Shown: positions 10,534-21,756, counted from the stretch's first letter. The stretch: DNA of 64,000 nucleotides from Zelonia costaricensis (GCA_030849075.1 JASAOO010003519.1:1-64000), one strand, 5' to 3'. Notes: a model not told the origin generated them from the letters alone. Program-made: numbers and translations.

Positions 10534-13500
10534 TATGTTTATGTGTACGTACGCGCTCTCACTCGCCGCTGTGCGTGGAAAACAACAACAAAGAACGCGT
10601 GAAGGGTCTGTTTGTTTCTCAGTTGGCTCTGTTGCAGGATGCTGATTCCTGCGTTTGTTTCCAGCACCTCCCCGCCTTTACGCTTTCCGAGTGTCTGCGG
10701 CTTTGCTTTCCCTTTTGTCTCTGTTGTGTTCCGTTGTCGCGCTCGCTCCCCCCTCCGTGATGCTGCGCTCCTCTTTAAGTTCTTCTCCTTTCATCTCTAC
10801 CTTATCTGCTCGATCCCTCTCTTTACGGTTTCCTTTCCTCTGAGTGACACCCGCCAAGAAAAAGAGAATATAAGGGCCCTCCGAAACACGTCAGCAACAA
10901 AACTGCGTTGTATGTGGAGGTGTCTGCGTCCGTGTTTGCGTGTGGCGCCTGCTCGCCTTTGGCATGTCTTTTGTCTCTTTTGTGTCCCTGTGAAGGGCAT
11001 CTGGGTTGGCCTCCCGCGTGTGTCTGTCTTGCGCCGTTTCCCCCCCCCCCGTCACCGCGGGGCCTCGTTGAGAATCCGTTTTTGATTTCATGTGCTTTCT
11101 GAGCCTCCTGCTCTGCGCTCTCCTCTTTCTCTTTCTCTGGGAGTTTCCAGCCTCCTCTGGTGCTCTCTTGTTGCCTGCGAGCATGCAGGGAGTCGCTCTC
11201 CAAGCTGACGTGCTCGACTCGTCACGTGCTGCCTTTTCTCCATTTCGAACTTCCTCGCTCCCTTTCCCTCAGCTGCTTTCGTTTGAGTTTTGTGTGTCCC
11301 CCCCCTTCTCTCCCGCGCTGCCCAGTATTCGACTGGCCGATAAGTGTCAGCCCTGCAGCTGCGGACCTCTGCGTATACCGTATAGCGGATCTCCCGCGCA
11401 GCTCGGGCACTGCGGCGCCGCACGCACTACAGTGTTTGTCGCGAATAGTAAAACAATAAAAGCGGACACACAGCTGGTGCGAGCGGCTGCCAGGACAGCC
11501 ATGGCGCTCACCGATGTATCGTGCTTCACGGGGGGCTCTCGATCCCACACGGCTCTCTCTTGCGTTTTTCGCTTCCGCTAATTATGGTGTTCATCTCCCA
11601 TCAACAGGACGCCCAGTCTTGTCATGTTCGCCTGCTCTAGTTTCGCCGTCTCATTACCCCGCTGACGCCGCCGTTGCATCCACGCACACTGCTGCGTCCG
11701 GACATGCACGCCCGAGGGACTCGCAGGCGTTGTCACGGCCACGAAAGCGCGGCACTGCTCGTGTGGTGCGCAGTAGTAGGGCGAAGCTTGCGAGCTCGTC
11801 TCTCGGGCTGGGCGGTTGGTTCTCCTCCGTTCTTGTGGTGTCGCTTGGACGTTCACAAGCGCTCCCGCTACCTTTCTGTGTCTCTTCCTCTTGGCGTTTG
11901 TTTCTCCCCCGGCGTGGGGGGCGTGCGTGTATGCCAATGCGTCGGCTGGGCTCTGTCAGCGGCGGTGCACTGAGACGACTTACACATGCTCGTCCCTCCG
12001 CGCACCGCCCTTCCTATAAACTCAGAGGCACCCTTTTGCGAATGCGCGGGTGCGCCCTTCTTGTGGAGGCCACCACGAGCGCTTTCCCCGACTTGTGCAA
12101 CCGCCCAGCGAGCGGAAACTCGGTTTGGCCTTCACGGCCCCCTCCTCTCCCTCCCCCTTTGCCCTGTCTTCTCGTGTCCGCATTTCAGTCTATAGCTTTG
12201 ACTGCCGATTCTGTTTGTGCTTTGTTTTCATTTCTGCTGTCTTCGTCTTTCTTTCCCGCATAGCCACTTGAGTGCCTCCCCTACCCGTTTTCGCCTCTAG
12301 CGCGCTTGTAGATGTGGTTGTCGCGCCCGGGCGCGTGTGCGAACGACTTGTGCCGGTACTCGTGTAGTGCGCGCTTCGGTCTCGGGGAAGGGGTTCGCGA
12401 TGTGTGAGCTTTGCGCCGCGCTCTCGTCTTCGAGTGCCCGCTCCAGGGATCGCGGAGATGAGGTCTCTGTCACACACATGACAGTCCTGCTGTGACGTCC
12501 TCATCTTATTCACGCCGGTCGCCCGCCTGCGCCAGCTCTTCGTCCTCCTCGTCTTCTTGTCCTCCCGCCTTCTTTTGTTTGTCTCTCACAAATATACACG
12601 CGTGCTCATACCGTCTTGTGGTGTGACTGAGTGCTCACCTGCATGTGTGGACCTGTGTTTTCTCCCGTTTGTAATGCCCCCCCCCCCAATTTTTAACTTG
12701 TGTGCTCGTACGCGTGCGTACGTATCTATAAAGCGTGGCGTGAGAAAGGCGTGGGCCACCATCGTGCGATGCAAAGAAAATCCCTGCCCCCCAAAAAAAA
12801 GCGAGTTGCAGCGATGACCCCACCACCCCACCGCTCCTGTCCTTCCTCGTCTTGCCGCCTTCCCTCTTTTCCGCGTGTTCGTTTCGCCCCTGCAGCGCCC
12901 TCGCTCCGGTGCTTCTTCGTGCACCCTATTCTACGCGGGGGCTCTTCTCAAGCATCCTTCCGCTCCTCTTCCCATCTGCCCTGGCAGTCCTTCCCAGCAA
13001 ATTCCCCCCAAACTCCCCACCCATCAGAGCCGCCATACACCAACCGGCACAGCGAACCTTTGCTTCTGCTTCTTCTTTTCTCTGTTCTTGGCTTCTCCCT
13101 CTGCCTCACCTTTGTTGGTGTCTTGTACCTCCCTTGCTTCCAATGCACCATGAACGACCACCACGCCGTACGCGCACATATACGACTGGTGTCTTTTGGG
13201 TTTTAGCGTGCTCCATGCCTCGTCGATTCATATTGCCGCCTTTTTCTTGTTGTCGGAGGAAAGCCTCGCGCGCCGCAGTGGTCGGGTCGCCGCCAGCTCG
13301 CACTCGCTCAGCTGTGTTTTGCGCGGAGAGTGCGGCCACACACCGGTTGTCGTTGACGCCACCGCTCCCTTCTTTCCCTCGCACCAGAGAAAACGAAATC
13401 GACCCCGCCTTTTCTTCTTCTTCTTCAGTGCTCCTCTCGCTGAGTACGTGTGCACACGCATACGCGTGCACGTGTTTGCCTCGCCCGTGAGCGACACCCG

Positions 13501-16124
13501 CCATTTCGTGCCGCTCCTCTTATTTGGTTGTTTCCTTCTGTGTGTTCGATGTTCGCGTTTGCCTGCGCCTTCGTTCGCCTGCCTCACGTGTTGCAGGACT
13601 CACGGCGCCTTGCCACACTGTCGTTCACGTATGCGGAAGGGGGGGTGAGGGGAGGGAGGGTATCGGAGGGCCAACACTCTCCACTCTCTTGCTGTCCTCC
13701 CTCCTGCTCTTTCCTCCTGCTTTCCGCACGCTGTTCCGCACACGGCAGCTGAAGCACACACACACACACATGCGCACCCAACGCACCGATGCTGCTTAGA
13801 CTACATCGGTGCGCTTGAAGTCGCGTGTCCTGCTCTCCCCCTCCCCGACACCCTTTTTCCCTTTCTTCTGTGTTGTCTCAGCCGCCTCCCTCGCTCCTCC
13901 TCACGCACTCTCCTCCCGCGTACCGCTGTGCAAACAACGTGGCCAACATACACCCCCGCGTTGACAGACTCGCCCATGGGGAGAGGGGGTGCCAGGCGTG
14001 TGTGGGGCCCACGCACGCCTGTTTTGGCGCTGGCAAACTGGCCCTGGGCCAACCACCGCGAACAGGTGGTTGGCTTCTTCTCCTTTCTCTGCGTGTGACC
14101 TCTCTATCGGTGTTCCCCCAGCGCACTCCCCCTCCCCCCCACTCCCCTCCTCCGGCATCCAGCTGGTGCGACTGCCCTCTTTCACTTCTTCTTTTCTTCT
14201 ATCCCTCTTGCCCTCAAGCTGCCACGTGAAGTGTCCGTGTCGCGTATTCCGCTGGCGTGGGTGTGCAGAGGTGTGCGCAGTCACGACCAGTGCGGGCAAG
14301 CCTGGCAGTGCGTTTCCTCTTCTCTTGTCTCGTATGAGGTGAAGCGCAGGGGGTCGCAGCATTTCCCTCATGCGGTTCCGTGCACAACACGTTACGCACC
14401 CGGTAAGTGTCAGCTGCGGGGAGGCCACAAGGAAAGAAGAGAGATGATGCAATCGGTGCGGCGGCATGCGAGCCTGGTGCGCTCCAACGACTACCCACCT
14501 CCCCCCTCCCCCCTCCTCGCGTCGCTTCCCATCACCTCTTGGCGTTGCCACGGATCGCTCCACCTAACAGCGCGTTCACAGCCACCCTTCTTCTCTCTTC
14601 GTCTTCACCCTCCCCCCTTTCCACAGTCGCACACGCGTTGCTTGCCCTTTTTTTCCCCTTCTCTTTCTTCCACAGTTCACGTACTCTGTGTGCGTTGAGT
14701 TTTAGCTTCTCCTACAACGGCTGCGTACGTGCGCCGCCTTCTCTCTCGCTTTATCTGTGTCTTTCTCATGTCCTAAGCGCAGCGCTGCTCCAGTCTTCCA
14801 GTTCCCTTGTGTCTGCAGATGTGCCCACCGCCTCCTCGTTGCATGCCGCGTACGCAGGTGCCCCCCGTTTTTCTTCTTCGCTTTGGCGCTGCTGCCGGCA
14901 CACGAATTCCGTCTCTCCTTCGTGCTTTCTGCATGACACTCAAGCAAAGCAAACACAATGCACACAGACACAAACACACATGAGCGCACAAACGCACACG
15001 CCTGCTGGCGCCGACCGAGCCTTCCTCAACCGCTTCTATGCACTTGATCGACGGCATCCTCACGGAGGAGGCGAGGGGACGCAGATCGGACCGGACCTCT
15101 CACTCCACACGTGTGCGCCTGCTGCTGGAAAAGACGGACGCGTTGTTGTGCTGGCGGTGCAGGCGTTCGCGTCTCTCTCTGTGTGTGTGTGTGTGCCCGC
15201 ACAGGAGTTACTCTTCTCAAGGCAATTGTCTTCCCTTGTCCCCACATGGTCGGCTGTTTCGAAGCTGTGTGAGCTGCCTCCCCTCGGTTGACACGTGTGC
15301 CTGCGAGAGTGTGCGCGTCTGCTCAGCGGCGCTCACTCTTCTTCGTCTTTTTGCTGGGCTCCTTCTCCAGTGCTGCTGCGCGGTTGACGTGGTGCTGGCC
15401 AGCACTGCAGGTCTTGCTGCAGCAGTGCAAACACACAAACAAACGAAAAAAAAAGGACCAACTCAAACGCAGATGAGCAAGCGGACGGTGCAGCTCACTG
15501 ACACACCCGCTCACCAAGGGTAGCCTTCGCTGCGTTACCTCGGGTTTGATCTCGGGCCTGTCACGCGTCATGAGGAGGCCGATCTGTAGGAGAGGGACCG
15601 CACGACCGCGCTCACACGCAGCCTAAAAAAAAACTGTGCAGGTGCGGCTGGCTCGCCCACACAACCGCATTGAGGCAATAGTGCAACGCAGCCGCTCGTT
15701 TGCCTCGAATGGCCTCGATGTTGTCTCTGTTGCCGCATCCTTTTTCGCTGGCCAGGAGAGGCGGATGCGCGGTGCATCGCTCACCTGTCACGCTCCTACC
15801 TGCTCGTATCCACGACTGATGGTCTTTTCTCTTGCACATGACCTCTGCGCACGTCTTCGCATCTCACCACAGGCACGGACACACAATCCGGTTCACAGAA
15901 ACGGCAGCACACAACGAGAAGACAAGAAAAACAGGAGAGAGAGGGTTGTACAGCGAAGGGATGCAGGTGACGTGCGCTTTCCCGCCACCCCTTCCCTTTT
16001 CGTCACTTGGCTCCACACCGCAGCCATCACCAGAGCGTACGGCAAGCAAGCCCGCTTCTTTCCAGAGTTTGTGGCCGCCCCTTCTATGTTTTACGTGTTT
16101 CCATCACACCGCAGCAGCGCAGCG

Positions 16125-16149
16125 ACACACACACACACACACACACACA
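16125..16149. repeat. (CA)n microsatellite in a 5' UTR
   Basis: CA units end about 20 bases before the start codon at 16169 and lie downstream of the predicted splice acceptor at 16113-16114, so they would be within the mature 5' UTR. Confidence 0.9.
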
Positions 16150-16168
16150 AATACGCGCACGCACAGGA

Positions 16169-17344
16169 ATGCTGTTCACGGAGGCATTTGCGGAGTGCGC
16201 CGCCGTCGTAGAAGCTATCGTGCCGCACGAGCACACCATCCGCACTGTCGCCGCGGGCGGTGACGTTGCCGCTGCCACACGCCAGGCGCAGCGAGCGCAG
16301 TGCGACAAGCTGCTGGCGTGGCTGCCACGCGAGATCAGCAACACGATTCAACACGAGCTTCTCGGGGAGTCGCGCACCGCGCCCCAAGTCGCGGGCAAGG
16401 GTGGAAGGCTGCCGGCCCGTCACGCAGCGCCGCCGTCGCGCACCACTTACGCGTCACCAGGCAAACCGATGACCGCCCTGACGCTGCTTGCGGTGCTGCT
16501 ACGCCCGCTTCTGGAGCGCAGCGCATGTCACGATGGCCCAGTGGCGCCGCCAGATCCTGTGGAGGATGCGCGTCGCCGCGTGGAGGAGGCCTGCGCCCTT
16601 CTTCTCCGTCATTGCGCACCCCTCACCCACGGTCGTGCTCGTGAGTGTCGCAGCGACGGCGGGTGTGCGGTGCAAACGGGCTTGTCAACGCTGGCGCTGC
16701 TGCGCGTGGAGGCGGCCTCCCGCCGGTTCTCGGAGTACTTCCTTCACGTGTTCTTGGCGTGGCTGCACCGCCAGGGGCCCAGCGCTGCAAAGGTTGCACC
16801 ACGCGCTGCTCCTTCGAAGGCTGCCCTCCCCTTCGACAAGTCGGACCGCGTTGGACGTCTGGCAGACCCCCTCTGCAGCTTCTACGGCGCGCTGGCGCAA
16901 CACCCGATGGAACACTTCGTGGACAGTCTTCGGAGTGCGGCGCAAGCAATCTGTGCCGCTCATGGCGCACACGCCGCTGCACTCGGCAGCGACGTATCAG
17001 TAACACAGAAACAGCGCGGCCCGACCGCGCATCAGCTGCCAACGCGCAGCTCCAGTGCCAAGATGCGACGGGCAGTCGCCTCTTCGGCGTGCATACAAAC
17101 GCGTCGGAGGCGGCTTGAGACGGCCACCAGCAGCAGCAGCAGCAGCGATGATGACAGCACCAGCACCGCTTCGTCGCCAGCTTCTTCGCATTCACGCTCG
17201 CCCGTGGCGTCGCGGACTCGGGCTGGCGACCTGACCGGCGAGCAGGGCAAGCGGCGGACTCGCCCCGGCCCTGCAGCGTGCGGCGCTCACGGTGATGAGG
17301 ACGACGACGACGTGCCACTGGCCGAAATTGCCTTGCGACGGTGA
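16169..17344 (+). CDS. Protein of unknown function (391 aa) with Ser/Asp/Arg-rich tail
   Basis: I do not recognise a family. Residues ~1-60 form an Ala-rich, probably helical N-terminus. Residues ~90-285 are mixed helical-looking sequence interrupted by Ala/Pro-rich linkers. From residue ~300 the protein is basic and Ser-rich, with a polyserine-aspartate run near 315-325, and it ends with an acidic DEDDDD stretch. That composition suggests a nuclear or nucleic-acid-associated protein, but this is inference only. The start at 16169 is the first ATG after the predicted acceptor at 16113-16114 and follows a (CA)n-containing leader; an earlier in-frame ATG at 16007 would translate the repeat and lies upstream of the acceptor. 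Composition changes from pyrimidine-rich spacer to balanced GC-rich coding at the start, which supports a real gene. Confidence 0.78.
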   Translation: MLFTEAFAECAAVVEAIVPHEHTIRTVAAGGDVAAATRQAQRAQCDKLLAWLPREISNTIQHELLGESRTAPQVAGKGGRLPARHAAPPSRTTYASPGKPMTALTLLAVLLRPLLERSACHDGPVAPPDPVEDARRRVEEACALLLRHCAPLTHGRARECRSDGGCAVQTGLSTLALLRVEAASRRFSEYFLHVFLAWLHRQGPSAAKVAPRAAPSKAALPFDKSDRVGRLADPLCSFYGALAQHPMEHFVDSLRSAAQAICAAHGAHAAALGSDVSVTQKQRGPTAHQLPTRSSSAKMRRAVASSACIQTRRRRLETATSSSSSSDDDSTSTASSPASSHSRSPVASRTRAGDLTGEQGKRRTRPGPAACGAHGDEDDDDVPLAEIALRR

Positions 17345-17925
17345 GGTCAAACGGCACCGCTGCCGCGCTTGTTTTTGGTTTTTTTCCTCGACTCCCTGCG
17401 AATGTGGGCGTTCCACAACTTCACCCTCCACTCTGCATCCAGCGTCGCATCGAGAGCCATAGGCACGATCGATGTGTCCACGTTCTTTGCCTGCTGCTAC
17501 GTTTTACACTGCTGACCACAGCGCTTCTGCTGCTAATAGCGCTACACTACTGCTAACGGGCAAGAAGATCAACACTGGATGTGTGGAAGTGAGTGGGGGG
17601 CGGCGTCGCCTCTTCTCCGCAAGTTGGGAGAGAGGGGTTTGCAGCTTCTCACTGTCTCATGAAAAACGGGAGCTGGCGCTTGGGTGGCTGGAAGTGCGCA
17701 ACTGCGCGCATCTCTAAGCTGCAATGGCGACGCGCAAGACGACTCTCTTCTTTCCGCGAAACTACCCGCCATGGCATACGTGCGTCCACCTCAGCTTTTC
17801 ATCTCCGCGTCACTGTCTTGATATGGAGGGGCTCTGTCTCGTCACCATTCACCACGCTGTTGGCTGCCGTCAGTACTCCGCTTTCCCTCGCGTGTGGAAC
17901 CTCAACACGTACGTACACACGTGTG

Positions 17926-17967
<42 letters not shown>

Positions 17968-18024
17968 ACGCGTGCGTTCCTTTTGCGAGCCATCTCTCCG
18001 CCCTCTTTCTCTCTTTCGGCCACC
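17345..18024. other. Intergenic region before the roadblock/LC7 gene
   Basis: No gene was seen. It should hold the 3' UTR of the preceding gene and the leader of the next. The AG at 17927-17928, immediately before a (CA)n run, is a plausible spliced-leader acceptor; the upstream pyrimidine tract is only moderate. Confidence 0.6.
17929..17957. repeat. (CA)n microsatellite before the roadblock/LC7 start
   Basis: About 14 CA units are seen directly, starting just after a candidate splice-acceptor AG and about 70 bases upstream of the start codon. Confidence 0.9.
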
Positions 18025-18417
18025 ATGTCCGCCGAGCAGATCGAAGGCGTGATTGAGCACATCACGTACACCAAGGGTGTGCTCGGAGTAGTGGTGTGCA
18101 CCTCCGAAGGCGAGCCCATCCGCGACAGCTTCCAGAGCCTCGACCGATCCCTCGCGCAGTCCTACGCCGTCATGGCAGCCGACCTCGCACGGCAGGCCGC
18201 GACCCTCTTCGCCCCCATCAAGCCGCGGGCCACAGGCGCCACACCAGACGCGGCGGCGCGGGCCGGCGGGAAGAAAAAGTCGGTCGCTGGCGCAGCCGCT
18301 CCGCCCATTCAGGAGAGCACCGTCGAGCTGATGCGCGTTCGCACGCTGCTGCACGAGATCATCATCCGCTGCAGCGACGACTTTATCATTGCGATTGTGC
18401 AGGAGCCCGTCGACTGA
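18025..18417 (+). CDS. Roadblock/LC7 dynein light chain (130 aa)
   Basis: The protein matches the roadblock/LC7 fold along its length: an N-terminal helix beginning EQIEGVIEHI, the glycine-containing strand KGVLGVVVCTSEGEPI, a central amphipathic helix, and a C-terminal strand pair ending in DDFIIAIVQEP. This family dimerises and links dynein intermediate chains to cargo in cytoplasmic and axonemal or intraflagellar-transport dyneins. Typical members are ~96-105 residues. This one carries an extra Ala/Gly/Lys-rich insert of roughly 30 residues (about 64-95), with a GGKKK patch, between the central helix and the second half. The ATG at 18025 has a good context (CCACC before ATG) and matches the family N-terminus. 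Cytoplasmic versus flagellar use cannot be decided from sequence. Confidence 0.92.
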   Translation: MSAEQIEGVIEHITYTKGVLGVVVCTSEGEPIRDSFQSLDRSLAQSYAVMAADLARQAATLFAPIKPRATGATPDAAARAGGKKKSVAGAAAPPIQESTVELMRVRTLLHEIIIRCSDDFIIAIVQEPVD

Positions 18418-19458
18418 GCCGCAGATGTGAGCTCTGCTCTCACCGCTTGCACTCGCCAGTGCCGTCGTGGAGGCGTGGCATTGCAGCCGCTCTCCTTGTC
18501 ATTCCCCGCATGCACGCGCACCCCCATCCGCACGTTCTCCCCGTCGCTGACATGTACAGCCGCAGGCCTCTTGGCTTGCCCCCACTCCACCACCCTGACT
18601 GCCCTTTCTTGGGCCCCCCCTCACTTGCCGCTGCCCATGCCGCTGCGCTGGGCCGGAGAGGGGCGCGTGAAGGGGCGGACAGCCCTGCCCCATTGCCGGG
18701 AGGGGGGGGGAGCCGCATCACTCAGTCCCGCCTTGTGGTGCATGCAAGCGCGCCATGCTCGGGCCACAGCCCGCTCTTGGGCTCTGTCGCCCTCATGGAC
18801 CACGAACACGTGCCCATTTTCTTGTGCGCCTGTATTCACGGTACTCGCCTTGTGCGTAGAGTCCCCTGTGGCAGCAACCGCTGCTTCGCGTCGGACGCGC
18901 GTTAGGTGAATTGTGAAGAAGCCGGTGGTGGTGATCAAGTGAACACAGTGAAGCGTGAGTGACACCGCGAAGGCGATGCACCTGCTCGGCCCTGGCCCCC
19001 CTCGCCCCCCGAACGTGGGTTGCTGCGTCTCTCTTACGTCCTCGCATCCAGCCGCCGTCCTCTTGCACTCCTTGCGAGGAGCTCCACAGGCGCGCATTGC
19101 AGTAGTCACACATCCCTCCCTCGCACGTCTGTACTCCCTCCTCCGCCACCTCCACCTCCTCCTGCGCCTGCTCACATTCGGCTAATCGGTCCGTGACTGT
19201 CTTCCACATCTTCTCTCTCTCTCGCTCTCTCCTGCAGTGCCGCGTGCACCACAGCGTTCTGACGTCACGGTAGCGAGCCGCCAACCCTCGCGGCGCCATC
19301 GCCCCCCCCCCCTTCCCCCTCCCACACACGAGCTCAGCACGCCGTAGCTTGTTGGCTCTCTCTCTCTCTCTTGGTGGCAGCCTCAGCGTGTCGCATGTTG
19401 CAGCCACAGCTACGGCAATAGGTACAGCAACAGGGGGGCCGCCACAACTGCAGCACGC
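18418..19458. other. Intergenic region before the exonuclease-like gene
   Basis: No gene was seen. The first ~500 bases are GC-rich and mixed rather than pyrimidine-rich. Two strong pyrimidine tracts then precede AG dinucleotides at 19236-19237 (tract ~19197-19232) and 19379-19380 (tract ~19354-19372). Either could be the spliced-leader acceptor, giving 5' UTRs of about 221 or 78 bases. Confidence 0.65.
19197..19237 (+). promoter_or_regulatory. Predicted spliced-leader acceptor for the exonuclease-like gene
   Basis: TGTCTTCCACATCTTCTCTC and the following CTCTCT units form a strong tract ending in GCAG at 19236-19237. A second tract and AG at 19379-19380 is closer to the start codon, so alternative acceptor use is possible. 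Confidence 0.55.
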
Positions 19459-21090
19459 ATGCTCGTGAGGCGATGCCGCCTTCTTCACTCGCCGCGCTTC
19501 CTCGCGCTAGACCTCGAGTTTGTCAAGCACAGCCGCAAGGTGTACGCCCGGTCTGTGGCGTTGGTCCCCTTTGCTCACACGAGGCCCCTGCCAGACCACA
19601 GCCCAGATCCATTCACAGCTCAGCCGGCCTCACCGTGCAGCAGCGGTAGCGGCGAGGACGCTGGAGGTGCCGATGACGACGCAGGCAGGCGGCCGCTGCC
19701 GGTGCGAACGCTGTTCTCGGCCACGCCGACGGTGCTGGAGCTCTGCCCGCAGGAGGTGATGCGCCTGTCTGAGGTGCTGCCATGCGGACATCTCCTCCAC
19801 GACCGCATGCGCCAGTCCTTTGTGCAAGGGGCGGCACTGGACGAACTCGCAGCGGCGCACCACGCCGAGGCCACCAGCGCGCTGGAGTCGTTGCTGCAGG
19901 TCCGCCGCACCTGCAAGAAAAAGAGGGAGGCGGTGAAGCGGAAGAACATGCAGGCCGTGAAGGCGGCCGTGACGGCTGCGGTGGAGAGCGCGCAGGACGC
20001 CGTGCCGGGGACGGGGGGAGAAGCCGAGGACGAGGCCCAGGACGATGGGGTTGTGGACGACTACCCTGAGCTGGAGGCGGAGCTTTTGCGCGGGCCCACG
20101 ACAGACCGCGTCTCGGCGGCTGCGAGGTTTGGCGTGACGCACACGGCGGAGGCGCTCGTGCTCGCCGGCTTGCAGGCGCGAGTGAGCATCACGTGTGGGG
20201 TGCGTGGCATCGACCCTCACGGCGTCCCGAGCGTTCGCTTCTTCAGCCGTGACGCGCTGGAGTTGCTGCACGCCGCACCGGTAGACTCGCGCGACTTCAC
20301 CGATGCCGCGAGGCAGGTTGCCGGACTGCGCGGGTATGGGAAGGGCAGGCGTGGGCTCAAGCCTGTTGCCTTGCTCGCGCTCCACAGCCCGGCCCTTCTC
20401 CAGGCCATGCTGCGCCGCAGCTTTGACACACCCGCGGCGTGGTACGCGTGGCTGGAGGGGTGCGCCAGCGCGGTGGAGGCCGAGCTCATCGCCGTCCGCA
20501 ATGCCCACCGCGCGAACGCTGCGCTGCGGTTTCGGGAGTTCTCGACCTTGAAGGATCTTGCGACGGCAGCGCATGCGCTGTGGGTGGAGGAGGTGCTGCC
20601 CCCGTCCACTGCGGCGGAGGTCGTGGCGCCGGCAAGGTCATCCAAGGTGTACACGTACGGCAACAGCGACGCCCACGTGCTCGAGAACACGCTGAGCCTA
20701 GCGTACGGCACCGTGCCATCGCTTGAGTTGGACTTCATCGCCTCGTCAGAGAAGCCCAGCTCGCGGTTCGCCGCCTCGAAGCAGGTCCGCGTGGTGGGGG
20801 CCAGTGCGCCGCTGCTCTCATCGCCGAAGGTCGCGCGCATGGTGGACGTTACGCAGCACCCCTTCTTCGCCGCGCGCGGCTTCAGGTGTGGCTCAACGCT
20901 CGCGCCGCCGCTGGGTGCCGCACTGGCCAAGGCAGCCGCAACCGACGCCACGGCTGCCGAGCTGAACGCGGCCGCCAAGGCGCACGACCCGGTGTGGGAC
21001 GCGCAGGCGCTGGCGTGCGTGTGCACTGCAACCGGCATCGTGCGCGCGCCATCGAGGAGGGCGAGTGCCCAGCAACTGCCTCTTGCGTAG
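19459..21090 (+). CDS. DEDDh-type 3'-5' exonuclease-like protein (543 aa) with a large internal insert
   Basis: Residues 14-24 (FLALDLEFVKH) match the Exo I motif of DnaQ/RNase T-type exonucleases, with acidic residues D18 and E20. Near the C-terminus KVYTYGNSD (D404) resembles Exo II, and H509-x4-D514 in AHDPVWDA matches the DEDDh Exo III signature, so all five metal-binding or catalytic positions can be proposed. The unusual point is spacing: Exo I and Exo II are normally within ~100 residues, but about 380 residues lie between them here, including a Lys/Arg-rich helix (~150-175) and an acidic patch (~190-205). A basic N-terminus (MLVRRCRLLHSPRF) could be a short mitochondrial presequence. 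Substrate and process are unknown. The exonuclease assignment rests on motifs I read by eye. Alternatively, it could be an inactive relative. Confidence 0.85.
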   Translation: MLVRRCRLLHSPRFLALDLEFVKHSRKVYARSVALVPFAHTRPLPDHSPDPFTAQPASPCSSGSGEDAGGADDDAGRRPLPVRTLFSATPTVLELCPQEVMRLSEVLPCGHLLHDRMRQSFVQGAALDELAAAHHAEATSALESLLQVRRTCKKKREAVKRKNMQAVKAAVTAAVESAQDAVPGTGGEAEDEAQDDGVVDDYPELEAELLRGPTTDRVSAAARFGVTHTAEALVLAGLQARVSITCGVRGIDPHGVPSVRFFSRDALELLHAAPVDSRDFTDAARQVAGLRGYGKGRRGLKPVALLALHSPALLQAMLRRSFDTPAAWYAWLEGCASAVEAELIAVRNAHRANAALRFREFSTLKDLATAAHALWVEEVLPPSTAAEVVAPARSSKVYTYGNSDAHVLENTLSLAYGTVPSLELDFIASSEKPSSRFAASKQVRVVGASAPLLSSPKVARMVDVTQHPFFAARGFRCGSTLAPPLGAALAKAAATDATAAELNAAAKAHDPVWDAQALACVCTATGIVRAPSRRASAQQLPLA

Positions 21091-21756
21091 ATGCCGCGCC
21101 GTGGGCCACTGCCGCTCGGCGTCAACGCGAGAAAGGGTGAGTGTGCGCTCACGCGACAGGGACGCGCCAAGCAGCACCACCGCACCGCGCACGCTCATCA
21201 CAAGCGGAAAAGAAAGAAGGAAGACGCACACACATCGACGGCGACGCGCCTCGTCGCTTCGCGTCAGCTTTCTAAGGTCGCAGATCTCGCCACGGATGGA
21301 TCGCTGGGAGTGGGTGGGGGAGGGAGAAAGCTGAGAGGGGCGACTGCGGCCTCCTGCTGGACCCTCCATTGTATTAACACGCAGTTCGGTTTGTGTGCTC
21401 CTGAGGGCACCGGCGTGCGCTGGCGCACCTCCTTGTGTGGGTGCGCAGGGGGGGGGGGAGGGAGGCGCTTGAGCGATCGGCTCTGCCTCACCCCACCCTC
21501 TTGAAGTCGTACAAGCTGGCTGGCTACTGCTGTGCCTCTCTTGCAGCTCCACCCATCGTTTACCTCCACTGCTCCCTCAACACGAACGGACTCTGCACCG
21601 CCCAGCGCCTCGGCGCGTTGCGGGCCTCACTCCACACGCAGGCACACACGACTACCAACAGAGACGGGCGAAGGTCGCGACGCGAGGCCATCGGTACCCC
21701 CCCCCCCCCCACTCCCACTCCCCCCCACACACACCTCACAACCGAGGATCGCGTAC
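21091..21756. other. Intergenic region before the 1195-aa gene
   Basis: No gene was seen. It contains G-runs near 21450 and C-runs near 21700. A pyrimidine tract at about 21525-21542 followed by AG at 21545-21546 is a plausible splice acceptor for the next gene (5' UTR ~210 bases). Confidence 0.55.

Larger units (their letters stand above)
3238..16168. other. 12.9 kb stretch without a credible protein gene (long 3' UTR and/or spacer)
   Basis: Open frames up to ~335 codons occur on both strands. All translate to low-complexity Leu/Ser/Pro/Cys/Phe (plus strand) or Arg/Glu/Gly/Lys (minus strand) sequence, as expected from T/C-rich DNA, and none shows a domain. The + strand is pyrimidine-rich through most of the stretch, with G-runs, (TG)n and (CA)n repeats, and A/T-rich islands near 8508-8535 and 10307-10341. 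I saw no tRNA-type B box on either strand. It could be a very long 3' UTR of the CCCH gene, as some trypanosomatid regulators have, or hold unrecognised non-coding RNAs. The acceptor for the next gene is probably the AG at 16113-16114 after a pyrimidine tract at about 16078-16110. Confidence 0.6.
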
